From positions 1-13,307 of the forward strand of contig JAJBTS010000165.1 in NCBI GenBank assembly GCA_020860885.1: a DNA stretch of 13,307 nt. The letters run 5' to 3'. Each line of letters begins with the position of its first letter. Position 1 is the stretch's first letter. Made by a program: the position numbers and the translations under genes. The notes beneath the pieces were generated by a model. That model saw only the letters and a program-made list of their open reading frames with translations, was not told the DNA's origin and ran no database searches. Shown here in pieces: positions 8,401 to 13,307 of this stretch. The stretch is from Bacteroidales bacterium (GTDB taxonomy: Bacteria > Bacteroidota > Bacteroidia > Bacteroidales > Azobacteroidaceae).

Positions 8401-8918
8401 TGATGCCCGATCTTGAAGGTAATCATCTGCAACAAGATATTGATGACTTTATTGCTGTTGTAAAGAATAGTCTGCTTGTGCGGAATATTGTATTAAAAGT
8501 CAATCGCAATTACATTGATAGTGCAGCGATGCAGGATTCTTACAGAGTGGAGCCATCTTTTAAGTTACAAGGTTCTTATAGAGATATGAATAAATTGGTT
8601 GGGCAAATTGTTCCTCTTATGAATAGAAAGGAGATAAATCAACTCATTCTTACTCATTATGAAAGTGAATCTCAAACATTGACTTCCGATGCAGAAGCGA
8701 ATATCCTGAAATTAAAAGAAATTGCCGGATTGTTGACAAATAAAGAGTTAGAGCGGTGGAATCATATTAAAGAAGTATTTCTCAAAAAGAATAAGTTAGG
8801 AGGGTTGGATCCGGGTAATCAGTCGGTACAGGTTCTTTCACAATTAATGGAATTTAATGAGAACCTTCAAGGCATTAAAGAGGCACTTACTTCAGGAGAG
8901 AATACCCGGGCTTCATAG
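5496..8918 (+). CDS. DUF3686 AAA+ ATPase, coiled-coil and AAA+ part, frameshifted
   Basis: This is the C-terminal two thirds of the split ATPase: 1140 residues from a TTG at 5496, with the next in-frame ATG at 5523. The frame is open from 5403, and family-like sequence (IIDAYFWI, then AIDEFDKVKA) begins before either start, so an independent start is doubtful. Residues 1-330 are mostly coiled coil, followed by a mixed middle region. The AAA+ core lies at about 770-960: Walker A SPPGYGKTT at 779-787, Walker B LYIDDIQH with D847/D848, a sensor-1-like AGNPYTESG around N895, and an LANRAD motif with a candidate arginine finger. Walker A has Ser where the first Gly is usual, and Walker B has D-D rather than D-E; I believe both are usual in this family. 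Joined to the upstream half, the protein would have about 1621 residues, the expected size. Inference: a cytoplasmic remodelling ATPase acting on PspA or flotillin assemblies. Confidence 0.9.
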   Translation: MSQIQETASMAIDEFDKVKAQRKYATEILTTTTEKIDALLFSIKNTKFDALEKLVKLLAECRKMQGEVIELNSYKYVDPERIEDLKKILSETNSNLSDKTVSFLLREEALAPYEEKVVAQKDYIQKVTKVIDANEIDKNCKQISSELELLIDILNSLKIDDTTQTTKIIEKISLIFASLNEVRAQLKKKVDSLKNQEASAEFRAHLTLLEQSIVNYLELVSSPEKSDEYFTKISVQIEELESKFADFDEFIVIIADKRNEVVKAFDNRKTQLIEQINRKTSSLEQIGLRVLKNVENKAQSFKAKEEILSFYSTDLMVDKVRKLAEELRNLGDISKAENLDNSLKTSLEDALRILKDKTELFVDGENIIALGNYKFAVNKQTLDLTVVRREDYLLYHLTGTGFYLNLQDNVINQFQDIWDQELVSENKQVYRAEYLAFQTFNEWLVNKDINAKEFVNKKVEQSYSESYMKGVHDKDALIIFDKLKDISQQLGVLTFRPQVRVAAQLFWYSLNENDKRLLRGLIVTANNVLKAFPVSKNYQYVIKNIEELFIKWNTQISFSKMLPEQIALYLFIEFAENPAFTVSEQSQLLQKEFLSYLKEEKLYESFRIDLDNESFSIVERFYLVRNWLRSFIDLSPKYHVYKKYVSETACELLLHEHQYEMRRGSDRIEIDELRGSHPVISNNLYQVDYHDFILKMTEFTEESIPRFNKFSKQKDLLTSSFKKSLKIHELKPRVLTSFVRNKLINEVYLPFIGANFSKQLGVVGDNKRTARMGMLLLISPPGYGKTTLMEYLANTMGLNFVKINGPTIGHSITSIDPSEAKTSGAREELKKINLSFEMADNVMLYIDDIQHCSPEFLQKFISLADGQRKMDGIFEGESKTYDLRGKRFCVVMAGNPYTESGEKFQIPDMLANRADVYNLGDVIGGSDHLFKLSLMENAITENLYLQKVAGKSFNDFYKLMDYIESNSEMMPDLEGNHLQQDIDDFIAVVKNSLLVRNIVLKVNRNYIDSAAMQDSYRVEPSFKLQGSYRDMNKLVGQIVPLMNRKEINQLILTHYESESQTLTSDAEANILKLKEIAGLLTNKELERWNHIKEVFLKKNKLGGLDPGNQSVQVLSQLMEFNENLQGIKEALTSGENTRAS

Positions 8919-8999
8919 TGAGAATTTAATTAGTGGCTCCACTGGATAGTTAGAAACCAAAAATATATTGATTTTTCAAATTCAATTCCGAATTTATCG

Positions 9000-9007
9000 T
9001 ATTTTTG
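9000..9007 (+). promoter_or_regulatory. Bacteroides-type -7 element before pyrH
   Basis: TATTTTTG matches the Bacteroidota TAnnTTTG -7 consensus. It lies 30 bases before the pyrH ATG, so transcription would begin about 15-25 bases before the start codon. No good TTTG -33 element is seen at the usual 19-21-base spacing; TTTC at 8974-8977 is a poor match. It separates pyrH from the ATPase gene, which ends 119 bases before pyrH. Confidence 0.5.
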
Positions 9008-9037
9008 TGTTTTCTATTAATAACTAATTAATGTATT

Positions 9038-9745
9038 ATGAAATACAGACGTGTATTACTAAAACTGAGTGGAGAATCCCTAATGGGAGAAAAACAATAT
9101 GGAATCGATGAAAACCGCTTGAATGCTTATGCCTTCCAGATTAAAGAGATTGCCGATACGGGTATGCAAATAGCTATTGTTATTGGCGGAGGAAATATTT
9201 TTAGAGGATTAAGTGGCGCAGCAAAAGGGTTTGATAGGGTAAAGGGAGATCAGATGGGTATGCTTGCTACCGTTATTAATAGTCTGGCATTGTCTTCCGC
9301 TTTAGAGAAGGTGGGAATAAAGGGAAATGTTTATACAGCTACCCGCATGGAACCTATCGGACATTTGTATATCAAACAAGATGCTATAGAAGCATTGGAA
9401 AGGGGAGAAATCGTTATTGTTTCCGGAGGAACCGGAAATCCTTTCTTCACCACGGATACAGCATCGGCATTAAGAGCTGTAGAGTTGGAGGCGGATGTAA
9501 TGTTAAAAGGTACCCGTGTAGATGGCATTTATACTGCTGATCCGGAGAAAGATCCAACGGCTGTGAAATTCGATGAAATCACTTATGACGAAATTTATAA
9601 TCGGGGGTTAAAGATTATGGATCTGACTGCTACTACGTTAGCAAAAGACAATGGACTTCCTATCATTGTCTTTGATATGGATACGGCAGGTAATCTGAAA
9701 AAAGTTCTTTCAGGAGAAAATATAGGAACTTTAGTTCATAATTGA
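9038..9745 (+). CDS. pyrH: UMP kinase
   Basis: Uridylate kinase (UMP + ATP to UDP + ADP), of the amino-acid-kinase fold and unrelated to eukaryotic UMP/CMP kinases. At 235 residues it has the normal bacterial length. Visible motifs are KLSGESL at 9-15 (phosphate-binding lysine), IGGGNIFRG at about 49-57, DQMGMLAT at 71-78, the GGTGNPFFTTDTA loop at 130-142, and VDGIYTADPE near 161-170, which binds the nucleotide. The enzyme acts in the cytoplasm as a hexamer, typically activated by GTP and inhibited by UTP (family knowledge). The ATG start agrees with the usual MKYRRVLLKLSGE opening. frr follows after 76 bases that contain a promoter-like element, so the two may be transcribed both together and separately. 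Confidence 0.98.
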   Translation: MKYRRVLLKLSGESLMGEKQYGIDENRLNAYAFQIKEIADTGMQIAIVIGGGNIFRGLSGAAKGFDRVKGDQMGMLATVINSLALSSALEKVGIKGNVYTATRMEPIGHLYIKQDAIEALERGEIVIVSGGTGNPFFTTDTASALRAVELEADVMLKGTRVDGIYTADPEKDPTAVKFDEITYDEIYNRGLKIMDLTATTLAKDNGLPIIVFDMDTAGNLKKVLSGENIGTLVHN

Positions 9746-9770
9746 TCTGCTTCTTAACGTAAAAAATATA

Positions 9771-9778
9771 TATATTTG
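9771..9778 (+). promoter_or_regulatory. Bacteroides-type -7 element before frr
   Basis: TATATTTG matches the TAnnTTTG -7 consensus, 43 bases before the frr ATG and 25 bases after the pyrH stop. A -33 TTTG at the usual spacing is not evident. It overlaps the left arm of a 7-bp inverted repeat (ATTTGCA 9774-9780, TGCAAAT 9798-9804), which could be an operator or chance in AT-rich DNA. It suggests that frr-rsgA-yitT has its own promoter in addition to read-through from pyrH. Confidence 0.5.
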
Positions 9779-9821
9779 CATTAGAAAACAGGTCTTTTGC
9801 AAATTTTTAAAACTAAATATT

Positions 9822-10382
9822 ATGGCAGTAATTAAGGAAGTACTTCAACATGCTGAAGAAAAGATGCTTCATTCATTAACTTATCTGGAAGATGCTTTGT
9901 CCCGTATCCGGGCAGGAAAAGCAAATGTTCACATTTTGGATGGGATCAAAGTAGAGTATTATGGAGGCATGGTTCCTCTATCCAACGTTTCAACTATTTC
10001 TACTCCCGATGCAAAAACAATCACTATACTTCCATGGGAAAAAACGATGCTTAGACCCATAGAAAAGGCTATTCAAGATTCAGACGTAGGTATCACTCCG
10101 GAAAATAATGGAGAAATTATTCGTTTGGGGATTCCCGCATTGACGGAAGATCGACGCAAACAATTGGTCAAACAGTCGAAAAGCGAAGCAGAGAATGCAA
10201 AGATAGGCGTTCGCAATGCTCGTCGTGATGCCAATGAAGGAATAAAAAAATCAGTAAAAGAAGGGGTCTCTGAAGACGAAGGCAAAGAAACCGAAGGAGC
10301 AATACAAAAACTTCATGATAAATATCTTAAGAAGATTGAAGACGTATTGTCTGCAAAAGAAAAAGAAATAATGACTGTATAA
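9822..10382 (+). CDS. frr: Ribosome recycling factor
   Basis: RRF, 186 residues (family about 185), which with EF-G splits post-termination ribosomes into subunits. The protein has the two expected parts: a three-helix bundle, with RIRAGKAN at 28-35 and the C-terminal helices ending in [17 protein letters not shown], and an inserted beta domain beginning at [17 protein letters not shown] and running through ITILPWEK. The conserved helix [20 protein letters not shown] is present. The ATG at 9822 gives the expected N-terminus. The gene is preceded by a TAnnTTTG element. The rsgA start lies only two bases after the frr stop, so frr and rsgA are one transcript and probably coupled in translation, which suits two genes that act on the ribosome. 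Confidence 0.98.
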   Translation: MAVIKEVLQHAEEKMLHSLTYLEDALSRIRAGKANVHILDGIKVEYYGGMVPLSNVSTISTPDAKTITILPWEKTMLRPIEKAIQDSDVGITPENNGEIIRLGIPALTEDRRKQLVKQSKSEAENAKIGVRNARRDANEGIKKSVKEGVSEDEGKETEGAIQKLHDKYLKKIEDVLSAKEKEIMTV

Positions 10383-10384
10383 CC

Positions 10385-11317
10385 TTGAGAGGGCTTGTTG
10401 TTAAGAATACAGGAAGTTGGTATCAGGTAAAGACCGACGATGGGCGGTTGATCGATACCAAACTGAAAGGTAGTTTCCGCCTCAAAGATATTCAGAGTAC
10501 GAATCCGATTTCCGTGGGTGATCATGTACTTATTGAAGAGAATCCGGAAGGAACTGCCTTGATTTATGAAATTGAAGACCGGAAGAATTATATTATTCGC
10601 CGGTCTTCTAATCTTTCCAAACAATCGCATATTATTGCGGCTAATCTGGATCAGGCTTTTTTGATCGTTACTGTAAACTATCCCATTACAACTCCTACAT
10701 TCATAGATAGATTCCTGGCTACTACTGAAGCTTACAGTGTTCCGGCTTCTATTTTCTTTAACAAGATTGATCGTTACAATGAAGAGGATACGGAATATAT
10801 GGATGCGTTGATTCATCTGTATGAGACTATCGGGTATACGTGTTACAAGATATCTGCATCTAAAGACAGTGATTTTTCTTTTATGAAAGATTTATTAAGA
10901 GATAAAATCACTTTATTTTCAGGTCATTCCGGTGTGGGGAAATCAACGCTTATTAATCGTTTGGTTCCTGATATTAACCAGAAAACCCAGGAAATTTCAG
11001 AATATCATAATAAAGGTATGCATACAACCACTTTTTCTGAAATGATCCCGCTCACTGAAGGAGGGTATATTATCGATACTCCCGGAATTAAAGGTTTCGG
11101 CGTTTTTGATATGGAAGGAGTCGAGATATCTCATTATTTCCCGGAAATATTTAAATTTTCTCACAATTGTAAATTCAATAACTGTACTCATAGAAAGGAA
11201 CCTGGTTGTGCTGTAAGAGAGGCCTTGAAAGATCATTATATCAGTGAATCCCGCTACAAAAGCTATTTGAGTATGCTGGATGATAAAAATGAGAATAAAT
11301 ACAGAGAGCCTCAATGA
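10385..11317 (+). CDS. rsgA: Ribosome small-subunit-dependent GTPase A
   Basis: RsgA (YjeQ/YloQ), a circularly permuted GTPase that checks late maturation of the 30S subunit. The domain order is an N-terminal OB fold (about 1-75), a permuted GTPase with G4 NKID at 126-129, G1 GHSGVGKST at 180-188 and G3 DTPG at 231-234, and a C-terminal zinc finger with ligands C262, C267, H269 and C275. At 310 residues it has the usual length. The start is a TTG at 10385, two bases after frr. It is preferred because [18 protein letters not shown] is the conserved beginning of the family and no ATG is available at that point. The stop codon overlaps the ATG of the next gene (ATGA at 11314-11317), which implies translational coupling to the YitT gene. 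Confidence 0.97.
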   Translation: MRGLVVKNTGSWYQVKTDDGRLIDTKLKGSFRLKDIQSTNPISVGDHVLIEENPEGTALIYEIEDRKNYIIRRSSNLSKQSHIIAANLDQAFLIVTVNYPITTPTFIDRFLATTEAYSVPASIFFNKIDRYNEEDTEYMDALIHLYETIGYTCYKISASKDSDFSFMKDLLRDKITLFSGHSGVGKSTLINRLVPDINQKTQEISEYHNKGMHTTTFSEMIPLTEGGYIIDTPGIKGFGVFDMEGVEISHYFPEIFKFSHNCKFNNCTHRKEPGCAVREALKDHYISESRYKSYLSMLDDKNENKYREPQ

Positions 11318-12183
11318 AGATTGACAAAGGATTCATTATTCAGGAAACTAAAGATTATTTCTTTATTCTTATTGGATTGTTCCTGTATGCTTTTGGATGG
11401 ACAGGCTTCTTTTTACCTTCAGGGATTACTACAGGAGGAGTTACGGGTATAGCGGCCATCATTTATTTTGCAAGTGATATACCTGTAGGAATAAGCTATT
11501 TTTGTATTAATGCCGTTTTATTACTTCTTTCCATAAAAGTATTTGGGTTTAAGTTTAGCGTTAAAACCATTATTAATGTTTTTATTCTTACGTTTTTATT
11601 ATCCTACTTTCAAACTATTTTTAAAGAACCTCTGGTAAAGAATGAGCCTTTCATGAATTGTATTCTGGGTGGGGTATTGTGTGGTACAGGGGTCGGACTG
11701 GTATTTAACTTCAAAGGAAGCACCGGTGGCACGGATATTTTGGCATTAATTATTAATAAATATCGTAATATATCGGTTGGTAAGTCAATGTTGCTCTGCG
11801 ATGTATTAATAATAAGTTCTTCGTATTTAATCTTTGAAAGTATAGAGAAAATAGTGTACGGACTGGTCGCTATGGCAGTCGTTTCCTATACAATTGATTT
11901 GGTATTAAACGGGGCGAGACAATCTGTTCAGTTTTTTATTTTTTCCGAAAAATACGCGGAAATAGCGGATACCATTATGGAAGAAGTAGACCGGGGTTGC
12001 ACCATTTTGGACGGAACAGGGTGGTACACCAAAAAAGCCGTAAAAGTAGTGGTTGTAATGGCTAAAAAAACCGAATCTGTGCATATTTTTAGAATTGTGA
12101 ACCGCATTGATCCGAAAGCATTTATTTCCCAAGCTTCAGTAAGAGGAGTCTATGGAGAAGGATTCGATCAGATAAAAACATAG
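11314..12183 (+). CDS. YitT family membrane protein
   Basis: A 289-residue protein with the two-part YitT architecture. The N-terminal two thirds form a membrane domain of about five or six helices, with the conserved [15 protein letters not shown] near 30-45 and [14 protein letters not shown] near 135-150. The C-terminal soluble DUF2179-type domain of about 85 residues runs from [18 protein letters not shown] through [14 protein letters not shown] sequence (here [14 protein letters not shown]). The Gly-rich GGxTG motifs are repeated in both halves of the membrane domain. The function of the family is not settled; the C-terminal domain is often regarded as a ligand-sensing module. The ATG overlaps the rsgA stop by four bases, so it is the last gene of the frr-rsgA transcript. 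The link to ribosome assembly is positional only. It converges with the minus-strand gene that ends at 12295. Confidence 0.93.
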   Translation: MKIDKGFIIQETKDYFFILIGLFLYAFGWTGFFLPSGITTGGVTGIAAIIYFASDIPVGISYFCINAVLLLLSIKVFGFKFSVKTIINVFILTFLLSYFQTIFKEPLVKNEPFMNCILGGVLCGTGVGLVFNFKGSTGGTDILALIINKYRNISVGKSMLLCDVLIISSSYLIFESIEKIVYGLVAMAVVSYTIDLVLNGARQSVQFFIFSEKYAEIADTIMEEVDRGCTILDGTGWYTKKAVKVVVVMAKKTESVHIFRIVNRIDPKAFISQASVRGVYGEGFDQIKT

Positions 12184-12294
12184 ATTTCCGGAAACTAAAT
12201 TTTATCCTAGTTATCAGATTGTTATGAGTAAGAATTATTCTCCAGGAAGGTATAGTTTAAAATGTATATCTAAAAGAAACTGTGTTTGAAAGTT

Positions 12295-13307
12295 TTAACG
12301 GAAAATACTTAAGCTTTTATTCACAACATCACTTTCAATGCCGGCGGCTTCCAGAATACTTGGGAATAAAAAATCTGTGCGAAAGAAAGCTTCTTTATTT
12401 TTTTTTGCAGCATTGTATTTATCCGGATACTCCATCTTGTAAATATCTGACATCCAAACAAAACAGGCAGGATAATGGGTAGAATATACATTTGCCGCAT
12501 GCAACCAAATACCTTCTTCTCCTAATGCTTCTCCATGATCTGAAAGGTAAAATACAATTGCATTCTTATCTTTTAACTCATTAATCACTTTAGAAATAAA
12601 ATAATCAGTGTAAAGAATAGTATTATCATAAGAGTTGATCATTTCTTCCGGGGAATTAGAATTTACTATTCTGCTTTTGGTTATAGGATCATAATTTTGA
12701 AATTCGTTGGGGAAATGAGAATTATAGTACCAGTGTGAACCGATCGTGTGCATAATTATCAGTTGTTTTTGTTTCTTATTGTGGAGAAGCCAGTGGAAAG
12801 ACGGTAGAAGATCTTCATCCAGCCACTTATCAAAAACGTAGGTCGATTTATTGATATTATTGAAAACCAATGTATCACATTCATTCATAAAATATACATA
12901 AGTTTTAGCGGATTCCTGATTGGCTAGCCAAGAGGTATAATAACCGCATTTTTTAAATAGATCAATAAAAGATCTTTCTTTATATGCCCTCTCCGGATGA
13001 ATGCTGTCTGCGCTGGTAAGAATATGTGGTATGCTTGCATTTGTATAAGTATATTCCGAATAAATATTAGTAAAAGAAATAATATCTTCATTAGATAAAT
13101 TAGGAGTAGTATTTCTCTGATATCCATTAAAGCCTAAATGATCCGCACGAAGAGATTCCCCTAAAATGAATATTACCTGCAGGTTATCCTGTGATCCACA
13201 AGAAATTATTTCCCCCAAATTTCCCCTCTTTTTTAAGATCTCTTCTTTTTGTGAAATGTAGCTGGAAGTTATAAAGTATAAATTGAAAGGAATTCTCTCA
13301 GATTTAG
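12295..13307 (-). CDS. Phosphoethanolamine transferase-like sulfatase-fold enzyme, partial
   Basis: The C-terminal catalytic part of an EptA/CptA-type enzyme, open to the right edge (336 codons visible); the N-terminal membrane helices lie outside the window. A TTG at 13216-13218 is not the true start, because the frame continues upstream with ITSSYISQKEEILKKRG. Family residues are visible: metal-binding Glu in LGESLRADH (codon about 13158-13156), the nucleophile Thr in YTNASIP (about 13044-13042), TIGSHWYY, the LSDHGEALGE metal Asp and His (Asp codon 12540-12538), and a later His in IWLHAAN. Such enzymes transfer phosphoethanolamine from phosphatidylethanolamine to lipid A, core sugars or other glycans on the outer face of the inner membrane. 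The substrate here cannot be told. The Cys pair that brackets the nucleophile in MCR/EptA is replaced by Glu and His, so that disulfide is absent. Confidence 0.9.
   Translation of the reverse strand, partial: KSERIPFNLYFITSSYISQKEEILKKRGNLGEIISCGSQDNLQVIFILGESLRADHLGFNGYQRNTTPNLSNEDIISFTNIYSEYTYTNASIPHILTSADSIHPERAYKERSFIDLFKKCGYYTSWLANQESAKTYVYFMNECDTLVFNNINKSTYVFDKWLDEDLLPSFHWLLHNKKQKQLIIMHTIGSHWYYNSHFPNEFQNYDPITKSRIVNSNSPEEMINSYDNTILYTDYFISKVINELKDKNAIVFYLSDHGEALGEEGIWLHAANVYSTHYPACFVWMSDIYKMEYPDKYNAAKKNKEAFFRTDFLFPSILEAAGIESDVVNKSLSIFR

Noticed and set aside
8930..8945. AGTGGCTCCACT hairpin after the ATPase gene as a terminator
   Set aside because: The usable stem is only 4 bp of Watson-Crick pairs with a 4-base loop, and no T tract follows.
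10313..10816. 167-codon minus-strand open frame opposite frr/rsgA
   Set aside because: It overlaps the ends of two certain housekeeping genes and shows no domain.
12184..12294. Bidirectional terminator between the convergent yitT-family and transferase genes
   Set aside because: Only a loopless TTTCCGGAAA palindrome (12185-12194) and a 5-bp AAACT/AGTTT pairing were seen; neither makes a convincing terminator.
12282..12482. 66-codon plus-strand open frame opposite the transferase gene
   Set aside because: The transferase frame on the minus strand has clear catalytic motifs downstream of this overlap; the plus-strand product looks random.
1..13307. CRISPR array, insertion sequence, tRNA or rRNA
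   Set aside because: No regularly spaced repeats, transposase-like frames with inverted ends, or tRNA/rRNA-like sequences were seen in the gaps, all of which are shorter than 130 bases.

Overview
The window looks like chromosomal DNA from a Bacteroidota bacterium, most likely Bacteroidales. The DNA is AT-rich, ribosome-binding sites are A/T-rich with little Shine-Dalgarno character, the order pyrH-frr-rsgA is seen in that group, and the gaps before pyrH and frr contain the Bacteroides-type -7 element TAnnTTTG. Species cannot be assigned from the sequence alone.

Region 1 (about 64-8918, plus strand) is a probable membrane-stress module. It contains a small YbjN/Tir-chaperone-like protein, a PspA/IM30 protein (ESCRT-III superfamily), a three-helix membrane protein with a C-terminal OB fold (YqiJ/NfeD-like), a large YqiK-type flotillin with an SPFH domain, and a very large DUF3686-type AAA+ ATPase usually annotated 'DNA repair ATPase'. 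The first four genes are packed within 4-32 bases of each other. The ATPase follows an 81-base gap that holds a strong hairpin. The natural reading is that PspA and flotillin assemblies act on the inner membrane with the OB-fold protein as membrane partner, and that the AAA+ protein remodels one of these assemblies. That last role is inference.

The most notable observation is that the ATPase gene is split into two reading frames at a run of seven A's (5423-5429). A single -1 shift there joins the two halves into one protein of about 1621 residues with no loss of family-like sequence. This could be a real mutation, a homopolymer sequencing error, phase variation, or -1 frameshifting on an A_AAA_AAT heptamer.

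Region 2 (about 9000-12183, plus strand) is housekeeping: pyrH (UMP kinase), frr (ribosome recycling factor), rsgA (ribosome-assembly GTPase, TTG start) and a YitT-family membrane protein whose start overlaps the rsgA stop. Separate TAnnTTTG promoters appear to precede pyrH and frr.

Region 3 (12295-13307, minus strand) is the catalytic C-terminal part of a phosphoethanolamine-transferase-type sulfatase-fold enzyme. Its N-terminal membrane part lies beyond the right edge. It converges with the YitT gene across 111 bases in which no clear terminator was found.
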